This document shows, in pieces, positions 25,335 through 35,409 of a stretch of 64,000 nucleotides of DNA. Source of the stretch: Streptomyces sp. BV286 (GTDB lineage: Bacteria; Actinomycetota; Actinomycetes; Streptomycetales; Streptomycetaceae). The stretch's first letter is position 1. Every line of letters begins with the position of its first letter. Made by a program: the position numbers and the translations under genes. Location of the stretch: the NCBI RefSeq assembly GCF_019090165.1, contig NZ_JAHRIB010000212.1, positions 124,001 through 188,000 on the forward strand, in the 5' to 3' direction. The notes beneath the pieces are model-generated. The model saw only the letters and a program-made list of their open reading frames with translations. It had not been told where the DNA came from and made no database searches.

Positions 25335-26210
25335 TCAGTCCTCGCGAAGAGCCTGCCGCACCACGTCCGGCTTGTTCGTGATGACGCCGTCGACACCGAA
25401 GCCCGCGACGCGCCGGGTGTCCTGCGCGGTGTCGACGGTCCAGGTGAAGATCTCCAGGGGCCTGCCGTGCGGCCCTTCGAGCGCGTGGATCGCGGCGACG
25501 TAACCGAGGGAGATCGTCGTGTGCGACGAGTTGATCTGGTCGGCGAACTCCGCGTACGCGGGCAGCTGCGCGACCTTCGGGGTGCCCAGGAAGCCCGTCT
25601 TGATGTCGGGCCGCAGCGCGTGCACGGTCCGCACACTGTCCGCGCTGAAGCTCTGGATCACCAGCTTGCTCCGCACGTGGGCCGGGCCCAGCCAGCCCTC
25701 GTTGCTGAGGACCTTGAGGGTCTGCCGTTCGATGCCCGGGTACAGCGCGGGGTTCTTGATCTCCAGGACGAGCTTCTGGTGGTTGCGCGAGACCCGGTTC
25801 ATGTACTGCTTCAGCGTCGGCACGCGTGCGCCCGTGTAACGAGGGCTGAACCAGCTGCCGGCGTCCAGGCGGGCGATCTCCGCCGCGGTGAAGTCCTTCA
25901 CCTTCCAGGGGGCCCGCCCGGGGAAGACCTCCTCCACATCGGTCGTACGGGCCAGGTTGTCGTCGTGGATGACGACGAGCTGGCCGTCCTTGGTGCGCTG
26001 GACGTCGTTCTCGACCCAGCGGAACCCGAGACGGTCCGCCCGGTCGATGGCGGCGAGCGTGTTCTCGGGAGCCTGGGCCGAGGCGCCGCGATGGGCGATG
26101 ACCAGCGGATGGTCGGTGCTCACGGCCGCGTGAGCGGTGGGGATGGGGAGAACGAGGGCGGCGGCTCCCAGGAGCGCGGTGGTCGTGGCGGCGGCAGCGC
26201 GCGCGTGCAT
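25335..26210 (-). CDS. glpQ2: Secreted glycerophosphodiester phosphodiesterase
   Basis: A 291-residue GDPD enzyme that hydrolyses deacylated phospholipids to glycerol-3-phosphate. A clear Sec signal peptide covers residues 1-28 (MHARAAAATTTALL to PTAHA). The TIM-barrel motifs are IAHRGASAQAPENTLAA with the catalytic His, ENDVQRTKDG with the metal Glu, VIHDDNLARTT and FTWTVDTA. ATG 26210 follows AAGGAG. By gene order next to uvrB it should correspond to S. coelicolor GlpQ2, known to be controlled by phosphate and PhoP, and a candidate PHO box lies upstream. It acts outside the membrane, scavenging phosphate from glycerophosphodiesters. Confidence 0.9.
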   Translation of the reverse strand: MHARAAAATTTALLGAAALVLPIPTAHAAVSTDHPLVIAHRGASAQAPENTLAAIDRADRLGFRWVENDVQRTKDGQLVVIHDDNLARTTDVEEVFPGRAPWKVKDFTAAEIARLDAGSWFSPRYTGARVPTLKQYMNRVSRNHQKLVLEIKNPALYPGIERQTLKVLSNEGWLGPAHVRSKLVIQSFSADSVRTVHALRPDIKTGFLGTPKVAQLPAYAEFADQINSSHTTISLGYVAAIHALEGPHGRPLEIFTWTVDTAQDTRRVAGFGVDGVITNKPDVVRQALRED

Positions 26211-26245
26211 GCGTACTCCTTGCGTCTGCGATCACGGACGGTTCA

Positions 26246-26267
26246 AGAGTGACAGCAGAGGGTCAAC
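26246..26267 (-). promoter_or_regulatory. Candidate PHO box upstream of glpQ2
   Basis: Read on the minus strand, two 11-base direct-repeat units, GTTGACCCTCT and GCTGTCACTCT, are adjacent, 36 bases before the ATG. PhoP boxes in Streptomyces are 11-base direct repeats with a GTTCACC-like core. The first unit matches at six of seven core positions; the second is weaker. Binding by PhoP is inference from similarity and from the gene's known regulation in S. coelicolor. Confidence 0.5.
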
Positions 26268-26487
26268 AACAGGGGGGTGCAGGATGGCCATAGATTGAAT
26301 GGAGTTGCCCAAGTCCGATCACGCGTGCTGCACAACTGCGGCAAGGCCGTGATTCTTTGCCGCAAAATCGTTCGAGCGTTCCGGCGCGAGTCATACTCTC
26401 TGCGTCAACCCTGGTCGCCGTGGCGCTGCCGGGACGGGGGCAATTCACGGGGTTCCGGGATGTAACAGGGCGGAAGGGCAACCGCGC
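26268..26487. other. Upstream region of the MHYT gene
   Basis: About 220 bases that are less GC-rich than the surroundings, with AT-leaning stretches such as ATAGATTGAATGG (26290-26302) and TTCTTTGCCGCAAAATCG. It should hold the MHYT gene's promoter. The short frames here show no family features, so I call no gene. Confidence 0.4.
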
Positions 26488-27345
26488 ATGCAGGGCACGA
26501 TCGACGGATTCAGCTATGGACTCGTCACGCCGCTCGTGGCGTACCTGATGGCTTGCCTCGGTGGAGCGCTCGGCCTGCGCTGCACCACGAGATCGATGCT
26601 CGTCACCCGCTCCTGGCGCCCGGGCTGGCTCGCGCTCGGCTCCGCGGCGATCGGCTCCGGCATCTGGACCATGCACTTCATCGCGATGATGGGCTTCTCG
26701 GTCCGGGAGACCCCGATCCACTACGACAAGCCGATGACCTTCGCGAGCCTCGGCGTCGCGATCGTCATGGTCGGCATCGGGATCTTCATCGTCGGATACC
26801 GGGGGGCCTCCGGAACGGCCCTGTTCACCGGGGGCACCATCACCGGTCTGGGCGTCGCGTCGATGCACTACCTGGGCATGGCCGGAATGCGCCTCAACGG
26901 CAAGCTCGAGTACAACACCTTCACCGTCGGCGCCTCGGTCCTCATCGCCGTCGCCGCCGCGATCGCGGCCCTGTGGGCGGCGGGCCAGGTCCGGGGATTC
27001 CTTTGGAGCGTGGGCGCGAGCCTCGTGATGGGTCTCGCCGTCAGCGGCATGCACTACACGGGGATGGCCGCCCTGAGCGTCCACCTGCACAGCGCCGCCA
27101 GTGCTCCGTCCGGGGACTCACCCGCATCCCTGCTGGCGCCCCTGATGATCGGCCCCCTGGCCTTCCTGCTGCTGGCCGGCGTCGTCGTGATGTTCGACCC
27201 GCTGATGGTCATGGGCAAGCCCGACTGGAGCCCCGTCGAACAGAAGCCGGGCATCCCGGCCCACACGGTCCGCCCCGCCGGCCGCCGGCACGTGCCCGGC
27301 CCGCGCTCCCGGCACCAGGGCTCCCGCACCCCGCAGAACTGGTGA
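26488..27345 (+). CDS. MHYT-domain integral membrane sensor
   Basis: A 285-residue membrane protein with the three characteristic MHYT repeats, MHFIAMMGF near residue 65, MHYLGMAGM near 125 and MHYTGMAAL near 188, each at the periplasmic end of a helix in a seven-helix domain. MHYT domains are proposed to bind copper and to sense oxygen, CO or NO. Unlike many bacterial members there is no GGDEF, EAL or kinase output domain; the C-terminal 45 residues are a Pro/Arg-rich cytosolic tail. It may therefore act through an unlinked partner. ATG 26488 is about 12 bases after GGCGGAAGG. Confidence 0.88.
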   Translation: MQGTIDGFSYGLVTPLVAYLMACLGGALGLRCTTRSMLVTRSWRPGWLALGSAAIGSGIWTMHFIAMMGFSVRETPIHYDKPMTFASLGVAIVMVGIGIFIVGYRGASGTALFTGGTITGLGVASMHYLGMAGMRLNGKLEYNTFTVGASVLIAVAAAIAALWAAGQVRGFLWSVGASLVMGLAVSGMHYTGMAALSVHLHSAASAPSGDSPASLLAPLMIGPLAFLLLAGVVVMFDPLMVMGKPDWSPVEQKPGIPAHTVRPAGRRHVPGPRSRHQGSRTPQNW

Positions 27346-27385
27346 CGGGACCCCGTTGTCAGTGCGGGGTCGTACGGTTGAACCC

Positions 27386-29524
<2,139 letters not shown>

Positions 29525-29665
29525 CGCCCGTGCTGCCGCGCTGTGTTGCAAGACCGACACAAAGTGTGCACCAGGCTTCGGCACTGTCAGTGGCCCTGCG
29601 TAGGGTTGCTGGTCAACCGCAGGTTTCTGCGGCAACAGGGGACAGGTCCGAGAAGGGAACAGCGC

Positions 29666-30244
29666 GTGACGGTCAACATGACCAAGGGTCAGGCCATCAG
29701 TCTGCAGAAGAACGACGGAGGCACGCTGACCGCGGTGCGCATGGGGCTCGGCTGGCAGGCAGCCCCGCGTCGTGGCCTGTTCGGCTCTCGCACCCGCGAG
29801 ATCGACCTCGACGCGTCCGCCGTGCTCTTCGCGGACAAGCAGCCGGTCGACGTGGTGTTCTTCCGTCACCTCGTCAGCGACGACGGCTCCGTGCGGCACA
29901 CCGGTGACAACCTCGTCGGCGGCGTGGGCCAGGGCGGGGACGACGAGGCGATCCTCGTCGACCTCGCGCGCATCCCGGTCCACATCGACCAGATCGTCTT
30001 CACCGTGAACTCGTTCACCGGCCAGACGTTCCAGGAGGTGCAGGACGCGTTCTGCCGTCTGGTCGACGAGACCAACGGCCAGGAGCTGGCCCGGTACACC
30101 CTGGCCGGCGGCGGCCAGTACACGGCACAGATCATGGCGAAGGTCCACCGCGCGGGCACGGGCTGGCAGATGACCGCTCTCGGTACGCCTGCCAACGGCC
30201 GCACCTTCCAGGACCTGATGCCGGCGATCCTGCCGCACCTGTAG
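29666..30244 (+). CDS. terD: TerD-family calcium-binding stress protein
   Basis: A 192-residue TerD domain protein. The N-terminal TVNMTKGQAISLQKNDGG and the calcium-site loops DLDASAVLF and GDDEAILVDLARIP are intact, as is the C-terminal GWQMTALGTPANGRTF. TerD proteins fold as beta-sandwiches that bind two Ca ions and take part in tellurite, phage and envelope-stress responses; in Streptomyces they also affect differentiation. GTG 29666 follows AAGGG. It starts a run of Ter-type genes with the fusion protein at 30292 and terC at 32612. It is cytoplasmic and probably membrane-associated through partners. Confidence 0.95.
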   Translation: MTVNMTKGQAISLQKNDGGTLTAVRMGLGWQAAPRRGLFGSRTREIDLDASAVLFADKQPVDVVFFRHLVSDDGSVRHTGDNLVGGVGQGGDDEAILVDLARIPVHIDQIVFTVNSFTGQTFQEVQDAFCRLVDETNGQELARYTLAGGGQYTAQIMAKVHRAGTGWQMTALGTPANGRTFQDLMPAILPHL

Positions 30245-30291
30245 ACAGCCCGGCGCACGAAGTACAGAAGTACATAGGGGGAACGAAGGCG

Positions 30292-32325
30292 ATGACGGCT
30301 GAGCTGGTCCGGGGGCAGAACCACCCGCTCTCCCAGGCACGACTTGAGATCCGGGTGTCGGCCGGCAAGCCGATCGTGGCCGGCGCCACGCTCAGCGACG
30401 AGCAGGGCAGGGTGCACGGTGTCGAGTGGGTGGCCCACCCGGGCTCACCCACTCTGCCCGGCATCGAGGTGTCCAAGCAGGCCGCGGCCGACCACCGGCT
30501 CGCGTGCGATCTGGACGCCCTGCCGGAGAGCGTGCACCGGGTCAGCGTGCTGCTCGCACTGCCGTCCGGAGTGGGCGGCCCGGTGCGGTTCGGCGTGGTC
30601 GCCGCCCCCTTCGTCGCAGTCACCGGGCTCGACGGCTCCGAGGTCGCCAGCTACACGGTCACGGGGCTCGACGTCGAATCGGCGGTCGTCGCACTCGAGC
30701 TCTACCGCAGGCAGGGCGCCTGGAAGGTGCGCGCCGTGGGACAGGGCTACGCGGGCGGCCTCGCCGAGCTCCTCGCCGACCAGGGCCTGCCCCAGGCCCA
30801 CCAGCTCGCGGGCAGCATCAACGAGGCGGTGGCCCAGGGCCTGGCGCGCTCGGTGGCCGCACCCCCGCCGCGTACGGCCGAGGGCGACCGCTCGCGGCAC
30901 GCCGCCGCCCTGGGGCAGGACCAGGGCGGATCGACGTCCCAGGCGGGTCCCGGCCAGGTGCCGCCGCAGCACGGACATCCGGGCGGGCCGGGATCCACGG
31001 CGTCCGGAGCCGGGCACGGCGGGCCGCAGTCCGGCTACCCCGCGGCGACCCCGCCGACGGACCCGTCCGCCGTCACCCAGCCCGCCGGACCCGGAGCCGG
31101 CGGCCCCGTGAACTACAGCCACCCGGGCAGGCAGGCCGCCGCGCCGCCCCCGCCCCCGCCGACCGCGCCCCCGGCCCAGCCGGGGCAGCCCGCACAGCCC
31201 GTGGCGGGCGACGCGACCGGCTGGTCCATGGAGGAGCGCCTGTACAACCAGGTGTGGGGCATGTTCGAGGACCTGGCCCGTGCCACCGCCGCATATCGCA
31301 GCGCGGTCGACTTCGCCGAGTCCCGCATGGAGCAGGAGCTCGACAAGGTCCTCTCAGACCCCCGCAGCCGCATAGGCGGGCAGGGCGACGCCGCCCGCGA
31401 GACGGCCCGCGCGAAGCACGCCGAGCTGGTCGACCGGGCCAGGCAGGCACTCGACCGCGACCTCGCCCAGCTCACCGCCGAGGCCGAGGTCGTCGAGCCC
31501 GCACTGCCGCCCGCGTTCGCGCGCTGGGACAATCCCGCCTGGCACGGCTACCGGGTGCCGATGGAGATCCCCATGGCTCTGCGCCTGGGAGATCTGCACC
31601 TGCCCGAGAGCGCGGGTATGAGCATCCCGATGCTGGTGAGGCTGCCGCTGGAGCGCGGTCTGTGGATCGACAGCGGCCGTACCGGGTCCTTCGACGGCTC
31701 GATCGCGGACTCCGACGACCTGCGCCGCCTCGCCATGGACACGGCCGTGGCGCATGCGGCCCGGCTCCTCGCCGTCTACCCGGCGGGCGAGTACACCGTG
31801 CACGTCATCGACGCGGCGGGCTCGGCGGCCTCGTCCCTCGCACCGCTCGTGAGCACCGGTGTGCTGGCCGGACCGCCCGCCGTCGGCGCCGCGGGAGTGA
31901 CCGACGTGCTGGCCCGGCTCACCCAGCGGGTCGACCTGGTCCAGATGGCCATCCGGGGCGGTGCGGCGGACTCCCTGCCGCCCGACCTCGACACGGCCGA
32001 GCAACTGCTGATCGTCAACGACTTCCCGCACGGTTTCGACGACCGGGCCGTGACCCAGCTCCGCTATCTCGCGGACGAAGGCCCGGCTGTCGGTGTGCAC
32101 CTCATGCTGGTCGCCGACCGGGAGGACGCCGCCGCGTACGGTCCGCTGCTCGACCCGCTGTGGCGGTCGCTGCTCCGGCTCACGCCGGTGCCCGACGACC
32201 ACCTCGCGGACCCGTGGGTCGGGCACACGTGGACCTACGACCCCTCACACGTCCCGCCGGGCAGCCAGGTGCTCCAGCACGTCCTCACCCAGGTCGCGGC
32301 CGCCCGTCGCTCCTGGAACCGCTGA
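30292..32325 (+). CDS. TerD-like domain fused to a degenerate FtsK/HerA-like ATPase domain
   Basis: A 677-residue multi-domain protein. Residues about 1-170 are TerD-like (RGQNHPLSQARLEIRVSAG, ATLSDEQGRVHG). Residues about 185-310 are a disordered Gln/Gly/Pro-rich linker ending in a proline run. Residues about 312-405 form charged helices (EERLYNQVWGMFEDLARATA, MEQELDKVL). From about 420 the sequence resembles FtsK/SpoIIIE/HerA ATPases: RLGDLHL, a region where a P-loop should be (IDSGRTGSFDG, lacking the Lys), YTVHVIDAAGS, then IVNDFPHGFDD and GVHLMLVADRED in the Walker B and sensor positions. ATPase activity is doubtful. Position after terD, 47 bases away, suggests an operon and a role in the Ter stress complex. 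Confidence 0.8.
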   Translation: MTAELVRGQNHPLSQARLEIRVSAGKPIVAGATLSDEQGRVHGVEWVAHPGSPTLPGIEVSKQAAADHRLACDLDALPESVHRVSVLLALPSGVGGPVRFGVVAAPFVAVTGLDGSEVASYTVTGLDVESAVVALELYRRQGAWKVRAVGQGYAGGLAELLADQGLPQAHQLAGSINEAVAQGLARSVAAPPPRTAEGDRSRHAAALGQDQGGSTSQAGPGQVPPQHGHPGGPGSTASGAGHGGPQSGYPAATPPTDPSAVTQPAGPGAGGPVNYSHPGRQAAAPPPPPPTAPPAQPGQPAQPVAGDATGWSMEERLYNQVWGMFEDLARATAAYRSAVDFAESRMEQELDKVLSDPRSRIGGQGDAARETARAKHAELVDRARQALDRDLAQLTAEAEVVEPALPPAFARWDNPAWHGYRVPMEIPMALRLGDLHLPESAGMSIPMLVRLPLERGLWIDSGRTGSFDGSIADSDDLRRLAMDTAVAHAARLLAVYPAGEYTVHVIDAAGSAASSLAPLVSTGVLAGPPAVGAAGVTDVLARLTQRVDLVQMAIRGGAADSLPPDLDTAEQLLIVNDFPHGFDDRAVTQLRYLADEGPAVGVHLMLVADREDAAAYGPLLDPLWRSLLRLTPVPDDHLADPWVGHTWTYDPSHVPPGSQVLQHVLTQVAAARRSWNR

Positions 32326-32398
32326 GCTCCGTCCGGCCTTTCCCAAGACTTCGTCAACTCGTCTGACCAGGGCATTTGGCCTTTCTTTTACCAATCCC

Positions 32399-32428
32399 TT
32401 TACCTTTCCTTGGTGATTGGGGTACTGT
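32399..32428 (+). promoter_or_regulatory. Probable promoter of the terC transcript
   Basis: TTTACC (32399-32404) and TACTGT (32423-32428) are separated by 18 bases in an unusually AT- and pyrimidine-rich stretch. Transcription would begin near 32435, exactly where the candidate riboswitch starts. Confidence 0.5.
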
Positions 32429-32435
32429 CGTCCGT

Positions 32436-32566
32436 ACGGAGGGGAGTACTCCCTACCTACTGCGACGTACTCGTCAATACGGATCTGGCCAGATCCCGGG
32501 GCGTCGGCCCGAAGCGCACCGGACGCATCACGCGCCCCGGACACATCGGGTGGAAGAGACCTCCGG
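32436..32566 (+). ncRNA. Candidate yybP-ykoY manganese riboswitch upstream of terC
   Basis: The leader of terC contains, in order, GGAGGGGAGTA (32438-32448), CGTCAATACGG (32472-32482) and AAGAGACCTCCGG (32554-32566). These match the conserved landmarks I remember for the yybP-ykoY motif, in which GGGGAGUA and the distal GAGACCU-type strand flank a manganese-sensing junction. CGGAGG (32437-32442) can pair with CCTCCG (32560-32565) to close P1, and GGATCTGG/CCAGATCC (32481-32496) makes an internal hairpin. TerC proteins are classic targets of this riboswitch. The terC ribosome-binding site lies about 37 bases after the aptamer. Confidence 0.72.
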
Positions 32567-32611
32567 CAGCGACGACGCTGACATTTGCCGTTACGTACTG
32601 CCGGAGGCGCA

Positions 32612-33625
32612 GTGGATGTTTCCGTGACCCTTTGGGTCCTCACGATTGTGGGCCTCGCGGCCCTCATCGCGGTCGATTTCTTCATCGGCCGCAAGCCGCA
32701 CGACGTGTCAATCAAGGAAGCCGGGATCTGGACGGTCGTCTGGATCGTCCTGGCCGCACTGTTCGGACTCGGACTGCTCGTCTTCTCCGGAGGCCAGCCC
32801 GCCGGAGAGTTCTTCGCCGGCTTCATCACCGAGAAGTCGCTGAGCGTCGACAACCTCTTCGTCTTCGTCCTCATCATGGCGAAGTTCGCGGTGCCCACGC
32901 AGTACCAGCAGCGTGTGCTCCTGGTCGGTGTGCTCATCGCCCTGGTCCTGCGTGCGATCTTCATCGCCGCGGGTGCGGCGATCCTCGCGAGCTTCGCGTG
33001 GGTCTTCTACATCTTCGGCGCGTTCCTCATCTACACCGCCTGGAAGCTGATCCAGGAGGCCCGGGCGAACGACGAGGACGAGGAGTTCGAGGAGAACCGG
33101 CTGCTCAAGGCCGCCGAGCGCCGCTTCGGTGTCGCCGACCGCTACCACGGCACCAAGCTGTGGATCCAGCAGAACGGCAAGCGGGTCATGACCCCGATGC
33201 TGGTCGTCATGCTGGCGATCGGCACCACCGACGTGCTCTTCGCGCTCGACTCGATCCCCGCGATCTTCGGCCTGACCCAGGACCCGTACATCGTCTTCAC
33301 GGCCAACGCGTTCGCGCTGATGGGCCTGCGACAGCTGTACTTCCTGATCGGTGGACTCCTCAAGAAGCTGGTCCACCTCAGCTACGGCCTGTCGGTCATC
33401 CTCGGATTCATCGGCGTCAAGCTGGTGCTGCACGCGCTGCACGAGTCCGGCGTCCATGTTCCGGAGATCTCCATCCCGGTCTCCCTCGGCGTGATCTGTG
33501 CCGTCCTCGTGGTCACCACGATCACCAGCCTGATGGCCTCCAAGAAGCAGGCGGCCGAAGAAGCCCGCAAGGCTGAAGAGACCCAGAAGGCCGAAGGGCC
33601 CGAGAAGGACAGCATCGACGTCTGA
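32612..33625 (+). CDS. terC: TerC-family membrane protein
   Basis: A 337-residue TerC/Alx-type membrane protein with about nine hydrophobic segments and the two conserved acidic motifs, TEKSLSVDNLFVF near residue 75 and TTDVLFALDSIPAIF near 210, each with the metal-binding Asp and Asn. TerC proteins are linked to manganese export and metalation of exported proteins. A charged C-terminal tail (AAEEARKAEETQKAEG) is cytoplasmic. GTG 32612 follows GGAGG by four bases; the frame from TTG 32585 lies before this ribosome-binding site. It is probably controlled by the riboswitch in its leader. Confidence 0.95.
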   Translation: MDVSVTLWVLTIVGLAALIAVDFFIGRKPHDVSIKEAGIWTVVWIVLAALFGLGLLVFSGGQPAGEFFAGFITEKSLSVDNLFVFVLIMAKFAVPTQYQQRVLLVGVLIALVLRAIFIAAGAAILASFAWVFYIFGAFLIYTAWKLIQEARANDEDEEFEENRLLKAAERRFGVADRYHGTKLWIQQNGKRVMTPMLVVMLAIGTTDVLFALDSIPAIFGLTQDPYIVFTANAFALMGLRQLYFLIGGLLKKLVHLSYGLSVILGFIGVKLVLHALHESGVHVPEISIPVSLGVICAVLVVTTITSLMASKKQAAEEARKAEETQKAEGPEKDSIDV

Positions 33626-33646
33626 CCGTCGGACATAGCACCGATC

Positions 33647-33695
33647 AGCACCGGGAGTGGCGCTCGGCGAATTGCCGACCGTCGCTCCCGGTGCT
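33647..33695 (+). terminator. Terminator after terC
   Basis: AGCACCGGGAG (33647-33657) pairs perfectly with CTCCCGGTGCT (33685-33695), 11 bp, around a 27-base loop that can itself fold. A T-rich TTGCTTGTG follows. Confidence 0.75.
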
Positions 33696-33751
33696 TGCTT
33701 GTGTGCTGAGTGGTCCCCGGCCCGGGGACGCCTGGCCGGATGGAGGCACCG

Positions 33752-34042
33752 ATGAAGTTCGTGCAGATCATCGACTTCGAGACCGAGCGCATCGACGAGA
33801 TGGGGGAGCTGGTCCAGGAGGCCGAGAAGCGCTCCGCGGGCCGCGACGGCGGCCCCACACACCGCATGCTCCTGCAGGACCGGAACACACCCAACCGCTA
33901 CCTCGTCGCCATCGAGTTCGAGTCGTACGAGGAGGCGATGCGCAACAGCAACGATCCCGAGACGACCAGGATGGCGGCACTGTGTACCAGGCCTCCGCAG
34001 TTCACCGACTGCGACGTACACGAGATGACCGAGATCAAGTAG
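33752..34042 (+). CDS. Small protein, probable dimeric alpha/beta-barrel fold
   Basis: A 96-residue protein starting at ATG 33752 behind a strong GGAGG. The pattern FVQIIDFETERIDEMGELVQ, then RYLVAIEFESYEEAMRNSNDPETT, resembles ABM/dimeric alpha-beta barrel proteins (monooxygenase-like or ferredoxin-like folds). I cannot assign a reaction: the catalytic residues of known monooxygenases are not evident. It is monocistronic, flanked by strong hairpins on both sides, and has good Streptomyces codon bias. A stress-related or small-molecule-binding role is only a guess. Confidence 0.8.
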   Translation: MKFVQIIDFETERIDEMGELVQEAEKRSAGRDGGPTHRMLLQDRNTPNRYLVAIEFESYEEAMRNSNDPETTRMAALCTRPPQFTDCDVHEMTEIK

Positions 34043-34058
34043 CGCACGGGCGCCCGTA

Positions 34059-34090
34059 GCGGCCAGGGCCACGGCCGTGGCCCTGGCCGC
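34059..34090 (+). terminator. 15-bp hairpin after the 33752 gene
   Basis: GCGGCCAGGGCCACG (34059-34073) and CGTGGCCCTGGCCGC (34076-34090) pair perfectly with two bases between. It starts 17 bases past the stop. No T tract follows. Confidence 0.7.
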
Positions 34091-34236
34091 AGGGGCAGCG
34101 GCGACAGCCAGGGACGCGGCTGTGGTTGTGGCGCCAGGAGGGCAGCAGCCGGTGGCTCGTTCGCCGCGCTCCCGACCGTGGTCCCGCATCGCCCAATCGG
34201 GGTGCGGGGCCGTCGTATGGCTGGGACGATCGCTGC

Positions 34237-35337
34237 ATGCTTGTTCGGCTCCGGTCACTCGTGACGCAGTGGACGGCCGTCGTGCCGGTGATCGCGATCG
34301 TCCTGCTGGTCTTCACATGGGGCCGTGATCTCCCCGGTGCGGTCGTCGCCCTGGTGACGCTGGTGCTGGCCGGTGCCGTGCTGGCCGCCGTCCACCATGC
34401 CGAGGTGGTCGCCCACCGGGTGGGTGAGCCCTTCGGTTCGCTGGTCCTCGCCGTCGCCGTCACGATCATCGAGGTGGCGCTGATCGTCACCCTCATGGCG
34501 GACGGCGGGGACAAGAGCTCCACGCTGGCCCGCGACACCGTCTTCGCGGCAGTGATGATCACCTGCAACGGAATCGTCGGCCTGAGTCTGCTGGTCGCCT
34601 CCCTGCGGCACGGCTTGGCGGTGTTCAACGCGGAGGGGACCGGCGCTGCTCTCGCGACCGTGGCGACACTGGCGACGCTCAGCCTGGTCCTGCCGACGTT
34701 CACCACCAGCAAGCCGGGCCCGGAGTTCTCCACCACCCAGCTCACCTTCGCCGCGCTCTCCTCGCTCGTCCTGTACGGCATGTTCGTCGCCACGCAGACC
34801 GTGCGGCACCGCGACTACTTCCTGCCGATCACACGACAGGGCGAGGTGATCGACGCGGACGACCACGCCGACACCCCCTCCTCCAGGACAGCGAGGACCA
34901 GCCTGGGACTTCTCGCCCTGGCCCTGGTCGGCGTGGTCGGACTCGCCAAGGGCGTCTCGCCCACCATCGAGTCCGGGGTGGAGGCGGCCGGGATGCCGCA
35001 CGCCGTGGTCGGCGTGATCATCGCTCTGCTCGTCCTGCTTCCGGAGACGATCGCCGCGCTGCGCTCCGCCCGCCGTGACCGTGTGCAGACCAGTCTGAAC
35101 CTGGCCCTCGGTTCGGCGATGGCGAGCATCGGCCTGACCATCCCGGCTGTGGCCGTCGCGTCCATCTGGCTCTCCGGCCCGCTCGTCCTCGGCCTGGGTG
35201 CCACCCACATGGTGCTGCTCGCGCTGACCGTCGTGGTCAGCTCCCTCACGGTGGTCCCCGGCCGGGCGACCCCGCTTCAGGGTGGTGTGCATCTGGTCCT
35301 GTTCGCGGCCTATCTGGAACTCGCGATCAACCCGTAG
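34237..35337 (+). CDS. ChaA-type calcium (sodium)/proton antiporter
   Basis: A 366-residue membrane antiporter of the Ca/cation superfamily with 10-11 helices and internal two-fold symmetry. The two ion-binding alpha repeats are visible: AVTIIEVALIVTLMADGG near residue 80 and ALLVLLPETIAALRSARRD near 270, each with the essential Glu. The loop between halves (VIDADDHADTPSSRT) is acidic and cytoplasmic. It probably exports Ca (or Na) in exchange for protons. ATG 34237 lacks a clear ribosome-binding site. It is 59 bases from the symporter gene that converges on it. Confidence 0.9.
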   Translation: MLVRLRSLVTQWTAVVPVIAIVLLVFTWGRDLPGAVVALVTLVLAGAVLAAVHHAEVVAHRVGEPFGSLVLAVAVTIIEVALIVTLMADGGDKSSTLARDTVFAAVMITCNGIVGLSLLVASLRHGLAVFNAEGTGAALATVATLATLSLVLPTFTTSKPGPEFSTTQLTFAALSSLVLYGMFVATQTVRHRDYFLPITRQGEVIDADDHADTPSSRTARTSLGLLALALVGVVGLAKGVSPTIESGVEAAGMPHAVVGVIIALLVLLPETIAALRSARRDRVQTSLNLALGSAMASIGLTIPAVAVASIWLSGPLVLGLGATHMVLLALTVVVSSLTVVPGRATPLQGGVHLVLFAAYLELAINP

Positions 35338-35409
35338 GGTCCGGGGCCCTGAAGCGGCGCGCGGACTCCGACCAGCCACCGGTCGCCGGCCCTCGGACGC
35401 CGGCATCCC

